Source of the DNA: Pseudoruminococcus massiliensis
Lineage (GTDB): Bacteria; Bacillota; Clostridia; Oscillospirales; Acutalibacteraceae
Assembly (NCBI RefSeq): GCF_900291955.1
Contig: NZ_OLMR01000005.1
Location: forward strand, 82,637 to 146,636
Length of the DNA stretch: 64,000 bases
Reading direction: 5' to 3'
Numbering within the stretch: position 1 is the stretch's first letter; every line of letters begins with the position of its first letter. This document shows positions 45,055 through 53,427 of this stretch, piece by piece. The position numbers and the translations under genes are program-made. The notes under the pieces were generated by a model. That model was not told the origin of the DNA. It did no database searches and saw only the letters and a list, made by a program, of their open reading frames with translations.

Positions 45055-45417
45055 ATGAAATATTTAAAGCAATTTGGGATAATTATTATAATTTCTTTTA
45101 TAGGCGAATTTATGAATATGTTCATACCTTTGCCTATTCCTGCAAGCATATGGGGACTTGTACTTATGTTTCTATGCTTAAAGCTTCATATTATTAAGCC
45201 AGAAGATGTCAGAGAAACTGCAAAGTTACTTATAGAAATTATGCCAATTATGTTTATTCCAGCAGCGGTTGGTTTGGTTGAATCGTGGGGTTCTATACAA
45301 TCAAATCTATTAGCTTATGCTGTAATAACTGTTATATCTACAATAATTGTTATGGCAGTTTCGGGTATTGTAACACAGGTCATTATAAAAATGGACAGAA
45401 AGAAGAAAAAAGTATGA
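45055..45417 (+). CDS. lrgA: CidA/LrgA family membrane protein
   Basis: A 120-residue membrane protein with four predicted helices, of the CidA/LrgA family. Members pair with an LrgB protein; in Bacillus such pairs take up pyruvate, and the plant LrgAB fusion PLGG1 carries glycolate and glycerate. Holin-like action is an older proposal. The start has AGGAGG 7 bases upstream, within a GntR operator-controlled promoter. The stop overlaps lrgB by four bases. Confidence 0.9.
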   Translation: MKYLKQFGIIIIISFIGEFMNMFIPLPIPASIWGLVLMFLCLKLHIIKPEDVRETAKLLIEIMPIMFIPAAVGLVESWGSIQSNLLAYAVITVISTIIVMAVSGIVTQVIIKMDRKKKKV

Positions 45418-46109
45418 ATGACTATTTTCAGGATTCAGTATTTTTTGGTGCGGCAGTAAGCTTAATTGCTTATGGTTTGGGAGTTGTGCTGAATAGAAAA
45501 ACAAAGCTTGCTATTTTAAATCCGCTTTTAATCTCGATTGTTGCAACTATTCTTGTTATTACTTTAGGTCATATAGATTATGATACTTATAATTATGGTG
45601 CAAAATATCTTAGCTATCTGTTGACACCTGCGACAGTTTGCCTTGCTGTTCCGCTTTATGAAAAGCTTGAACTATTGAAGGAAAATATCAAAGCAGTTAT
45701 TGCTGGAATCGGTACAGGAGTAATTACATCATTGCTTAGTGTAGCTGTTATGGCAGTTTTCTTCCAGCTTAGCCACGAGGAATATGTAACCTTCTTGCCT
45801 AAATCTATTACAACAGCCATTGGTATGGGTATTTCTGATGAATTGGGCGGCTATGTTAATCTTACAGTTGCGGTTATTATTGTAACTGGTATTATTGGTA
45901 ACATTATGGGTAAATTTGTATGCAAGGTTTTTCATATTACAGAGCCTATCGCAGTGGGAATTGCATTCGGAACATCATCGCACGCAATGGGTACATCAAA
46001 AGCTATGGAAATAGGTGAAGTTGAGGGTGCTATGAGCAGTCTTTCAATTGTTGTATCAGGTATTCTTACTGTAATAGGAGCATCTATATTTTCTATGTTT
46101 CTAAAATAA
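45414..46109 (+). CDS. lrgB: LrgB family membrane protein
   Basis: A 231-residue membrane protein with about seven helices and the LrgB signatures KSITTAIGMGISDELGG and GTSSHAMGTSKAMEIGE. It works with LrgA as a two-component transporter of small carboxylates. I start at the ATG that overlaps the lrgA stop (ATGA at 45414); the longer ORF reads out of frame through lrgA. It is followed after 14 bases by the GntR regulator. Confidence 0.93.
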   Translation: MNDYFQDSVFFGAAVSLIAYGLGVVLNRKTKLAILNPLLISIVATILVITLGHIDYDTYNYGAKYLSYLLTPATVCLAVPLYEKLELLKENIKAVIAGIGTGVITSLLSVAVMAVFFQLSHEEYVTFLPKSITTAIGMGISDELGGYVNLTVAVIIVTGIIGNIMGKFVCKVFHITEPIAVGIAFGTSSHAMGTSKAMEIGEVEGAMSSLSIVVSGILTVIGASIFSMFLK

Positions 46110-46123
46110 ATGAGGTGAAACGC

Positions 46124-46798
46124 TTGGCTGAACAAAATCACGAATATGAGAAAGTAATTGATTATATTCGCAATCAAATAGAAGCTGAAAATCTTACTAT
46201 AAATTCTAAGCTTCCTACTGAAAGAGCAATAGCGGAGGAACTTTCTATAAGCCGAAATTCTACAAGAGAGGCTTTGCGTATTTTAGAACATATGGGGATA
46301 CTTAAAAGTATTCACGGCTCTGGAAATTATCTGACAGATAATATTTCTATGCAGATGTCTGAAATGTTGCGGTATATGATACTGCTTAAAAGTATTTCTA
46401 AGCTTGATATATGCCATTTCCGTAGAGATATGGAAAAAGCTGTTTGTCGAGTAATAATGAAATCTGAAATCAGTGAAGATGAGCTTAATAAAATATCAGA
46501 TATACTTAATTCTGAATCTGATAAATATGATGAGGTTGAGCGGGATAGGCTTTTTCATTATTCGCTGATATATGCTACAAACAATAAGCTTTGGATATGC
46601 TTTATGGAAGCTATTATGGATATTTATAGAGAATGGATAGATGAGGTTCTTTCTAACGCAGATAGTGATACTAAAAAGCTTTTAAAAGAAGTACATAATA
46701 GCATATTTTCGTCTATCAAGGAAAGAGATATGGCTAAATGCGAAGCTTCAATAGACAAGCATTATGACATAATTGAAAGAGAACTTTTTATGAGGTGA
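46124..46798 (+). CDS. GntR-family regulator with FCD domain
   Basis: A 224-residue transcription factor: an N-terminal winged helix (about 5-70, with AIAEELSISRNSTREALRILEHMGIL and GSGNYL) and a C-terminal helical FCD effector domain (about 85-220). FCD proteins commonly sense lactate, pyruvate, glycolate or related acids. I start at TTG 46124, 8 bases after GAGGTG; the GTG at 46115 overlaps that ribosome binding site. It likely represses its own operon through AATTGGTNNNACCAATT at 45025. Confidence 0.9.
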   Translation: MAEQNHEYEKVIDYIRNQIEAENLTINSKLPTERAIAEELSISRNSTREALRILEHMGILKSIHGSGNYLTDNISMQMSEMLRYMILLKSISKLDICHFRRDMEKAVCRVIMKSEISEDELNKISDILNSESDKYDEVERDRLFHYSLIYATNNKLWICFMEAIMDIYREWIDEVLSNADSDTKKLLKEVHNSIFSSIKERDMAKCEASIDKHYDIIERELFMR

Positions 46799-46804
46799 TT
46801 TACT

Positions 46805-47446
46805 ATGAAATATAAGGTTTATATTTTTGATATGGACGGTACAATTCTTAATACACTTGAGGACCTTGCAAACGCATTGAACTATTCATTGGGAACAAAT
46901 AACTATCCTGAAAGAACCATAGATGAAGTAAGAAGATTTTTAGGAAACGGCATATATAAGCTTGTAGAGAGAGGCGTACCTACTGGCACTGAAAAGGCAG
47001 ATATAGACAAGGTTTTCAAGACATTTAAAGAATATTATTCTGTTCATTGCGAGGATAAGACAAAGCCTTATGAAAATATAATTGAAATTATCAAGAAATT
47101 GAGAGTGGAAAATTGTCATATAGCGGTTGTTTCAAATAAGGCTGATTATGCTGTGCAAAAGCTTTGTGAGAGATATTTTCCGAATTTGATAGATATAGCA
47201 GTTGGTGAGCGTGAAAATGTAAGAAAAAAGCCTGCTCCTGATTCTGTATTAGAGGTTTTGAAAAAGCTTAATGCAGATAAATCAACAGCAGTTTATATTG
47301 GAGATTCTGAGGTTGATATTCAGACAGCCAAAAATGCTGATATGGATTCGATTATTGTAACTTGGGGCTTTCGTGAAAAGGCTTATTTACTTGAAAATGG
47401 TGCAAAGCTTACAATAGATAAACCGATAGATATATTAAATATTTAA
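46805..47446 (+). CDS. Gph-like HAD phosphatase
   Basis: A 213-residue HAD-superfamily phosphatase of the phosphoglycolate phosphatase/beta-phosphoglucomutase type. Motifs: FDMDGTILNT (nucleophile), Ser in VVSNKADYA, Lys in VRKKPAPDS and GDSEVDIQTAKNA. The cap lies after the first motif (about 15-80). Located last in the lrgAB-gntR operon, 6 bases after the regulator, it is probably regulated with the transporter. 2-Phosphoglycolate is a plausible substrate given the context, but related enzymes dephosphorylate other sugars. Confidence 0.85.
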   Translation: MKYKVYIFDMDGTILNTLEDLANALNYSLGTNNYPERTIDEVRRFLGNGIYKLVERGVPTGTEKADIDKVFKTFKEYYSVHCEDKTKPYENIIEIIKKLRVENCHIAVVSNKADYAVQKLCERYFPNLIDIAVGERENVRKKPAPDSVLEVLKKLNADKSTAVYIGDSEVDIQTAKNADMDSIIVTWGFREKAYLLENGAKLTIDKPIDILNI

Positions 47447-47467
47447 AGCATAATATTGATTTAAGAT

Positions 47468-47506
47468 TAGAACTGACAGTATGTAAAATTACTGTCAGTT
47501 TTTTGC
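47468..47506 (+). terminator. Terminator of the lrgAB operon
   Basis: AACTGACAGTA and TACTGTCAGTT form an 11-base stem with an 8-base loop, followed by TTTTTGC. Confidence 0.9.
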
Positions 47507-47777
47507 TGTTAAGTGTACAACTTTATGTTTGTGTTTATGTTGATGTATATATCAACAAGGTTTTGATTTTAAAAAAATAAAATTATATTTTGCAGCTTAA
47601 TAAACTGAAACAGACAGAAAAAATTAAATAATTTAAGAAAATCTCGGTTGAGTGAAAGCTTAATCGAGAGTTTATCTAAAAATGTAATTTTTAGGTTGAT
47701 TTTTTATGGTTTTAAATATATACTTTAATATAAGTGATTATGTTTTCTATATTTTATGGGTAGATGGTGGGGCAAGT
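47507..47777 (+). promoter_or_regulatory. Leader region of the LytTR system
   Basis: The region before the response regulator contains a perfect palindrome TGTTGAT-N6-ATCAACA (47538-47557), an imperfect hairpin CTCGGTTGA/CTTAATCGAG (47642-47668) and a terminator-like hairpin CTAAAAAT/ATTTTTAG with a following T run (47676-47706). These sit upstream of the start at 47778 and could form an operator and an attenuator. No clear promoter is seen. Confidence 0.45.
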
Positions 47778-48491
47778 ATGGATATTGCCATAATAGATGA
47801 TGAGCAAGTTTTTTTGGAAATTTTTAAATCAGATGTAATTAAAATATGTAATGATAATGATATTGAGTGCTATATTGATACTTTTAATAGCGCAAGAAAT
47901 ATTATGGAAATATATAAAAATTATCATCTGATATTTTTGGATATAGATATGCCGGGAACAGATGGGATAACTGCTCTCAGGGAGATAAATAAAATCTATA
48001 ATCCAAAGGAATTTCCTTATATTGCATTTGTTACAAGCAAAGAGAATCTTATTTATGAAGCTTTGAAAGAATTTCCTTATACATTTATAAGAAAAAAAGA
48101 TATTAATGGGCTTCTTGAGAATTGTATCTGCAATATTTATGAAAAAACAAATCCTAAAAAACAAAAATATACGATAAAATGCGGAAGAAATTTGGTTAAT
48201 GTATTTATAAAAGATATTATATATATTGACAAAATTAAGAATTATGTTTGGTTTCATACAGTAAACGGTACCTATAAAGAACGAGCTACCATAGAAGAAA
48301 AATTTGCGGATTTAATGTCTCAAAATTTTGTAAGAACACATATAGGTTGCCTTGTCAATTTGGATTATATCTTTGAAGTAACACCAAATTCTGTGTTGTT
48401 AGATAACGGAGAAAGCGTAGTTTTATCAAGAAAATATTATAATGAAGTAAATAACAGATATTATGAAAGTTTGGTGGTTGATGATGATTGA
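47778..48491 (+). CDS. LytTR-family response regulator
   Basis: A 237-residue AgrA/LytR-type regulator. The receiver domain (1-120) begins MDIAIIDDEQ and has the phospho-acceptor in the FLDIDMPG motif; the C-terminal LytTR DNA-binding domain (about 135-235) has DIIYIDKIKNYVWFHT and RTHIGCLVNLDYI. Such proteins bind pairs of direct repeats. GGTGGGG lies before the ATG at 47778; the longest ORF starts 24 codons earlier without similarity. It overlaps the kinase gene and is its partner. Confidence 0.9.
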   Translation: MDIAIIDDEQVFLEIFKSDVIKICNDNDIECYIDTFNSARNIMEIYKNYHLIFLDIDMPGTDGITALREINKIYNPKEFPYIAFVTSKENLIYEALKEFPYTFIRKKDINGLLENCICNIYEKTNPKKQKYTIKCGRNLVNVFIKDIIYIDKIKNYVWFHTVNGTYKERATIEEKFADLMSQNFVRTHIGCLVNLDYIFEVTPNSVLLDNGESVVLSRKYYNEVNNRYYESLVVDDD

Positions 48492-49812
48492 TGCAATAGT
48501 AGAAATAAGTGTAAATGTATTTCAATCCTTTATGTATATAGGATTTTTATTTTTACTATTTAATAAAGGAAAGAAGACTAAGAAAGATTATATAGGATTT
48601 TTCTCTTTTGTAGCTATACTATTTATTGCACTTACATATTTTTCTTTTAATCCAATACATTTTACTAATTTAGACGAAATCATATATACATGTATACAAA
48701 TCGTATATGCAGTATTTCTGCTAAAAGGGAATATATTTGCAAGAATAATTATGCCAGTTATATCTCAAATGATAAATACTGTAATAAGCTATGGCTTTGC
48801 TTTCACTATAAGTTGCTTTACACCTGAAACAGTTGGAAGCCTTGTGCTAAAAGCATCTATATATAGATATTTATGTATGGGATTAATAACTTTAACTAAT
48901 ATCTTAGTACTTTTAATTATTTTAAGGTTTAACAAGACGGAATTTAAATTTAAGAAATGGACAGATATTGTATCATTTTTAGTTATTCCGGTTATGTCAG
49001 TATTGATTATATATTCATGTGTATATATATCTATTTTAACAGAATTGAATCCAGAAATAGTTGGGCTTTTAACATTTATTTGTTTAAGTATGACAGCTAT
49101 TGCGGTTATAACATGGTTCATGATGACAAAAATAAGCAAAAGCAACGAGATTAAAACAAAGCTTTTGCTTACAGAACAAAGGGAACAGCTTTATAAAGAA
49201 GATATTTTACATACTAATGAACAGATAGAAAATATGTCAAAAACAAAGCACGATATGAAAAATAATATATTATGTTTAAGTAGATTGATTGCTGATAGTA
49301 AGTATGAGGAAGCAGAAGAATTTTGCAATTCTATATCAGAAAACCTTGAGGCAATTTATACACCAATATCTACAAATGACCCTCTGCTTAATGCAATTAT
49401 AAATGTTGAGCGTGACAAGGCTTTAAATAGTAAAATTGATTTTAGGGTGAGTATAAATGAACAGGTTGTCAGTGATATAAAAAGTAATGATATAGTTTCA
49501 ATAGTCGGTAATATGTGTGATAATGCAATAGAATATTTGAGAAAACAACCTGAAAATAAACGAAAAATGACGCTTGATATATCATATAAAAAAAGTTATA
49601 TTGTAATTACTTGTAAAAATAAAATATCTGAATCTATACTTTCGCTGAATCCAGATTTAGCTACAACTAAAAAAGATAAAGTAAGCCATGGTAAGGGAAT
49701 GGGTATTATTTCAGATTGTGTTAAAAAATATAATGGCGACATAAGATATTATGAGAAAGATAATTATTTATATGTATCTGCTATAATTCATAGCAATAGA
49801 ATTTCGAATTAA
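48484..49812 (+). CDS. AgrC-type sensor histidine kinase (GHKL)
   Basis: A 442-residue kinase of the quorum-sensing type: about six membrane helices (residues 1-215), a coiled linker, the phospho-acceptor His in KHDMKNNILCLSRL near residue 257, the N box NMCDNAIEYL and the G2 box GKGMGIISDCVKKY. Family members sense peptides, often thiolactone or lantibiotic-like. No peptide precursor gene was found nearby. The start overlaps the regulator stop by 8 bases; an ATG at 48463 is an alternative. The pair may control the ABC exporter at 38.6 kb. Confidence 0.87.
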   Translation: MIDAIVEISVNVFQSFMYIGFLFLLFNKGKKTKKDYIGFFSFVAILFIALTYFSFNPIHFTNLDEIIYTCIQIVYAVFLLKGNIFARIIMPVISQMINTVISYGFAFTISCFTPETVGSLVLKASIYRYLCMGLITLTNILVLLIILRFNKTEFKFKKWTDIVSFLVIPVMSVLIIYSCVYISILTELNPEIVGLLTFICLSMTAIAVITWFMMTKISKSNEIKTKLLLTEQREQLYKEDILHTNEQIENMSKTKHDMKNNILCLSRLIADSKYEEAEEFCNSISENLEAIYTPISTNDPLLNAIINVERDKALNSKIDFRVSINEQVVSDIKSNDIVSIVGNMCDNAIEYLRKQPENKRKMTLDISYKKSYIVITCKNKISESILSLNPDLATTKKDKVSHGKGMGIISDCVKKYNGDIRYYEKDNYLYVSAIIHSNRISN

Positions 49813-50171
49813 AAATACATTAATTTTGTATAAAATTTGTGGAGATTAAAGCCGATTGAAACCAAATAAATCTCCAACTCGACTTTAATTTGACCTCTTC
49901 ACACTAACCTTTTGTACCAACGGCGTATTTCATTACAACGATTACCGAACAGGCAAACAAAATTTATTCTTATTTTTACTCGTAAGGCAATCAATAAAAA
50001 TGTAATAATTGTCTATATTCAGGGCCTTATTGGTTTGAATTTAAAAAATAAACAAATATTCAATAATATCCAGTGGCTTTTTTTGGATTCTCACTTGATA
50101 TTTTAAGAAAATTACTTTATAATATGTAATATGTAAAATTTGTTTAACTACAAATGAATGGAGGAAAAGGG
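49813..50171. other. Intergenic region before the transcarboxylase genes
   Basis: About 360 AT-rich bases. Right after the kinase, GGAGATT/AATCTCC and TTAAAGCCGA/TCGACTTTAA interleave (49850-49893), forming a possible alternative-fold hairpin or terminator. A short open frame at 49912-50106 has no ribosome binding site and no recognised similarity. A putative ribosome binding site GGAGGAAAAGGG lies directly before 50172. Nothing else could be supported. Confidence 0.4.
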
Positions 50172-51536
50172 ATGGGTATCGAAAATAAAAATGATGTCCT
50201 TTCTAAAGCAGTAAGTGAAGTAGAAGCATCTAAGGGCTATATGCGTTTGCAGAAGCTTTTTGATGATGCAACTTTCACACAGGTTGATGCTTTTGCAAAA
50301 TCAGAGGGCGGTTATGCTGAAGCCGTTGCAGGCTATGGTTATATTAATGGCACAGGAGTTTATGCCATTGCACAAAATAGCGATTTAAGTGGCGGTGCAA
50401 TGTCACAGGCTCAGGCGGCTAAAATAAAAAAGGTCTATGACCTTGCACAAAAAACAGGTGTACCTGTTATTACAATTTATGATTCAATCGGCGGAAGACT
50501 TACCGAAGGTTCACAGCTTTTGACAGCTTATGGAGAAATTCTCAAAATGTCAAGTGCACTTTCTGGGGTTATTCCTCAGATTTCTGTTGTACTTGGTCCT
50601 TGTCTTGGAACACAGGCACTTATTGCGGCTTGTGGTGATGTAGTCATTGCAGCAAAGGGTGCAGAGTTTTCACTTGATGTAAATACAGGTTCAACAGCTG
50701 AAAAGGCTTTTGAAAATGGCACAGCACATCTTCTTGCAGAAGATGAAGAAGATGCTATTGCGATTGCTCGTGATGTTGCATCAATGCTTCCTGCAAATAA
50801 TATAGAAACAGCTGCTGGCTTTGAGTTTGCAGATGCTTCTGAAAATGTTGCAGATAATACTCCTGCTAATGACATTCCTGAGCTTGTTGCTGATGACGGA
50901 AGTTATCTTGAACTTTCAGCAGCGTATGGTGATGATGCTGTCACAGCACTTGCAACACTTACAGGAATTACAGTAGGTTTTGTTTCTGCTGGTACAAAGA
51001 TTCTCGGTGGAGATGCTTGCAAGAAGATTGCTCGTTTCGTTCGTTTCTGTGATGCATTCTCAATTCCAGTTATCACATTTGTAGATTCAGAGAAATTCTG
51101 TTGCCTCAAATCGGCTGCAAGAGTTTCAAGTGCATATGCTGAGGCTACAACTGCAAAGATTTCAGTTATCACAGGTGAAGCTTATGGTGCTCTTTATGTA
51201 GCACTTGCAGGAACAGGCTCTAATGCAGATATTACATTCGCATATCCGAATGCGTCGGTTTCCCCACTTAATCCATATGCATCTGCTGTTATTATGCTTG
51301 GTGATGAGATTGGCAAGGAGCTTAAAGGTTCTGCTAATCCACAGGCTGATAAGGAAGCACTTGTTGCTAAGTTCAAAGCAGAAAACTGCTCTGTATTCGA
51401 GGCTGCTGCAAATGGCTATGTTGAAGATGTTATCACACCATCAGCAACAAGAGCAAAGCTTGCGTCTGCACTTGATATGCTTATTGGCAAGAGAGTACAA
51501 AGACTTCCAAAGAAGCACAATAACTTGTTTATCTAA
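50172..51536 (+). CDS. Carboxyltransferase subunit (12S-like, acyl-CoA carboxylase beta type)
   Basis: A 454-residue crotonase-fold carboxyltransferase with the two halves usual in this family (about 15-230 and 240-450). The N-terminal half carries GYGYINGTGVYAIAQN and DSIGGRLTEG; the C-terminal half VITFVDSEKFC and VITGEAYGALYVA. Length is shorter than the usual 510-600 residues. With the biotin carrier and 5S-like genes that follow, it makes a soluble transcarboxylase or part of an acyl-CoA/oxaloacetate decarboxylase. GGAGGAAAAGGG precedes the ATG at 50172; the ATG at 50154 lies inside that site. Confidence 0.85.
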   Translation: MGIENKNDVLSKAVSEVEASKGYMRLQKLFDDATFTQVDAFAKSEGGYAEAVAGYGYINGTGVYAIAQNSDLSGGAMSQAQAAKIKKVYDLAQKTGVPVITIYDSIGGRLTEGSQLLTAYGEILKMSSALSGVIPQISVVLGPCLGTQALIAACGDVVIAAKGAEFSLDVNTGSTAEKAFENGTAHLLAEDEEDAIAIARDVASMLPANNIETAAGFEFADASENVADNTPANDIPELVADDGSYLELSAAYGDDAVTALATLTGITVGFVSAGTKILGGDACKKIARFVRFCDAFSIPVITFVDSEKFCCLKSAARVSSAYAEATTAKISVITGEAYGALYVALAGTGSNADITFAYPNASVSPLNPYASAVIMLGDEIGKELKGSANPQADKEALVAKFKAENCSVFEAAANGYVEDVITPSATRAKLASALDMLIGKRVQRLPKKHNNLFI

Positions 51537-51581
51537 TGAATTTTTGAATATACTTCGATTTTCGAAAGGACGATTTATAAT

Positions 51582-51941
51582 ATGAAGAATCTTAAAATTA
51601 CCGTAAACGGCGTAGCATATGATGTTCAGGTTGAAGAAGTTGGCGGTTCAGCATCAGCTCCAGTAGCAGCACCAGCAGCACCTGTAGCGACCGCACCAAA
51701 GGCAGCACCAGCAGCTGCTCCTACAAGCGGTGAGCCACTTAATTGCCCAATGCCTGGAACAATTATTTCTGTTAATGTTTCTGTTGGACAGCAGGTTAAG
51801 CTTGGTGATGTAGTTGTTGTTCTTGAAGCTATGAAGATGGAAAATGAAATCAAGGCTCCAAAGGATGGCAAAATTACTTCTGTTAATGTAAATAAGGGTG
51901 ATGCAGTTGAGTCAGGTACTCTTCTTGTAACAATCGGCTAA
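51582..51941 (+). CDS. Biotin carboxyl carrier protein
   Basis: A 119-residue biotinyl protein. A short N-terminal domain (1-22), an Ala-Pro-rich flexible linker (about 24-50) and the biotinyl domain (about 52-119) with EAMKMENE, where Lys85 is biotinylated. GAAAGGA lies 10 bases upstream. Its place between two carboxyltransferase genes shows it carries carboxybiotin between them. Confidence 0.93.
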   Translation: MKNLKITVNGVAYDVQVEEVGGSASAPVAAPAAPVATAPKAAPAAAPTSGEPLNCPMPGTIISVNVSVGQQVKLGDVVVVLEAMKMENEIKAPKDGKITSVNVNKGDAVESGTLLVTIG

Positions 51942-51957
51942 TTGGAGGTCATAAAGA

Positions 51958-53361
51958 ATGGCTAAGAAAAAAATACTTGTAACAGAAACAGCTCTTCGTG
52001 ACGCACATCAGTCGCTCATAGCAACTCGTATGCCAATAGAAGATATGCTTCCGATACTTGATAAAATGGATAAAATAGGTTATCATTCAATCGAATGTTG
52101 GGGCGGTGCGACATTTGATGCCTGCTTGCGTTTCTTGAATGAAGACCCATGGGAGAGATTGAGAATTCTCCGCAAGAATCTTCCTAATACAAAGCTTCAG
52201 ATGCTTTTCCGTGGACAGAATATGCTCGGCTATCGTCACTATGCTGATGATGTTCTTGAATATTTTGTACAGCGTACAGTTGCTAACGGTATTGATATTA
52301 TAAGAATTTTTGATGCACTTAACGATATTAAAAATCTTCAGGTTGCTATTAAAGCTGCAAAGAAAGAAGGAGCACACGCACAGGTTGCTATTTCCTACAC
52401 AACAGGTCCAGTATTCACACATGAATATTATGTAGAATACGCTAAAAGAATTGCTGATGCAGGTGCAGATTCTATCTGTATCAAGGATATGGCTGCTCTC
52501 CTTACACCATCTGAAACTTATTCACTTGTTAAGGAAATCAAGAAAGCTGTTGACCTCCCAATTCAGCTTCATACACACTATACATCAGGACTTGCTTCAA
52601 TGTGCTTACTCAAGGGTATCGAAGCAGGCGTAGATATAATCGACACAGCGATTTCTCCATTGGCTCTTGGAACATCACACGCTCCAACAGAATCTATGGT
52701 AGCGGCTCTTGCAAATACAGATTATGACACAGGTCTTGACCTTGTTGCACTTTCTGAGGTTCGTGAATACTTTATGACACTTAGAAAGAAGTATATCGAC
52801 AGCGGACTTCTCGACCCATCTATGCTTGCAACAGATGTTAAGGCACTTATCTATCAGGTTCCAGGCGGTATGCTTTCAAACCTCCTCTCACAGCTCAAGC
52901 AGGCAGGCAAGGCTGACCAGCTTACAGCAGTTCTTGAGGAAGTACCTCGTGTTCGTAAGGACGCAGGTTATCCACCGCTTGTTACACCTACATCACAGAT
53001 TGTCGGTACACAGGCAGTATTCAATGTCATTATGGGTGAAAGATACAAGATGTGCAACGACCAGTTCAAGGGACTTGTTGCTGGTAAATACGGTACAACT
53101 CCAGTGCCGATTGACCCTGAGTTCAGAAAGAAGATTATAGGCGATGAGCCTGCAATCGACTGTCGCCCTGCTGATTTACTTGAGCCTGAGCTTGATAAGC
53201 TTCGTGCAGAGATTCCTGAGTGGATTGAGCAAGAGGAAGATGTTCTTTCTTATGCACAGTTCCCGAAGGTTGCTCTCGATTTCTTCAAAAAGCGTAGAGA
53301 TAAGAAAATTGGCATTGACTCTAAAAATGCAGACTTGGAAAATAAAATCCACGCTGTCTAA
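51958..53361 (+). CDS. Oxaloacetate/pyruvate carboxyltransferase (5S/OadA-like)
   Basis: A 467-residue TIM-barrel carboxyltransferase. It shows TALRDAHQSL and the metal site region, the carboxylated Lys in ICIKDMAALL, HTHYTSG and the family LGTSHAPTES motif. It transfers CO2 between biotin and pyruvate/oxaloacetate. It lacks a C-terminal biotin domain, consistent with a separate carrier protein just upstream. No OadB membrane subunit is encoded nearby, favouring a soluble transcarboxylase over a sodium-pumping decarboxylase. Confidence 0.9.
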   Translation: MAKKKILVTETALRDAHQSLIATRMPIEDMLPILDKMDKIGYHSIECWGGATFDACLRFLNEDPWERLRILRKNLPNTKLQMLFRGQNMLGYRHYADDVLEYFVQRTVANGIDIIRIFDALNDIKNLQVAIKAAKKEGAHAQVAISYTTGPVFTHEYYVEYAKRIADAGADSICIKDMAALLTPSETYSLVKEIKKAVDLPIQLHTHYTSGLASMCLLKGIEAGVDIIDTAISPLALGTSHAPTESMVAALANTDYDTGLDLVALSEVREYFMTLRKKYIDSGLLDPSMLATDVKALIYQVPGGMLSNLLSQLKQAGKADQLTAVLEEVPRVRKDAGYPPLVTPTSQIVGTQAVFNVIMGERYKMCNDQFKGLVAGKYGTTPVPIDPEFRKKIIGDEPAIDCRPADLLEPELDKLRAEIPEWIEQEEDVLSYAQFPKVALDFFKKRRDKKIGIDSKNADLENKIHAV

Positions 53362-53374
53362 TTAGCAATATTAA

Positions 53375-53407
53375 GAAACGGTGCCAAATGGTGCCGTTTT
53401 TTGCATA
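53375..53407 (+). terminator. Terminator of the transcarboxylase genes
   Basis: AAACGGTGCC and GGTGCCGTTT pair with two G-T pairs around AAAT and are followed by TTTTGC. Confidence 0.85.
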
Positions 53408-53427
53408 TTTATAGGGGAGATGATGCC

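Noticed and set aside
49912..50106. 64-codon frame in the gap before the transcarboxylase genes
   Set aside because: No ribosome binding site, AT-driven composition and no recognised similarity.
50172..53361. Sodium-pumping oxaloacetate decarboxylase
   Set aside because: The membrane subunit OadB and gamma subunit are missing from the operon, which ends at a terminator.
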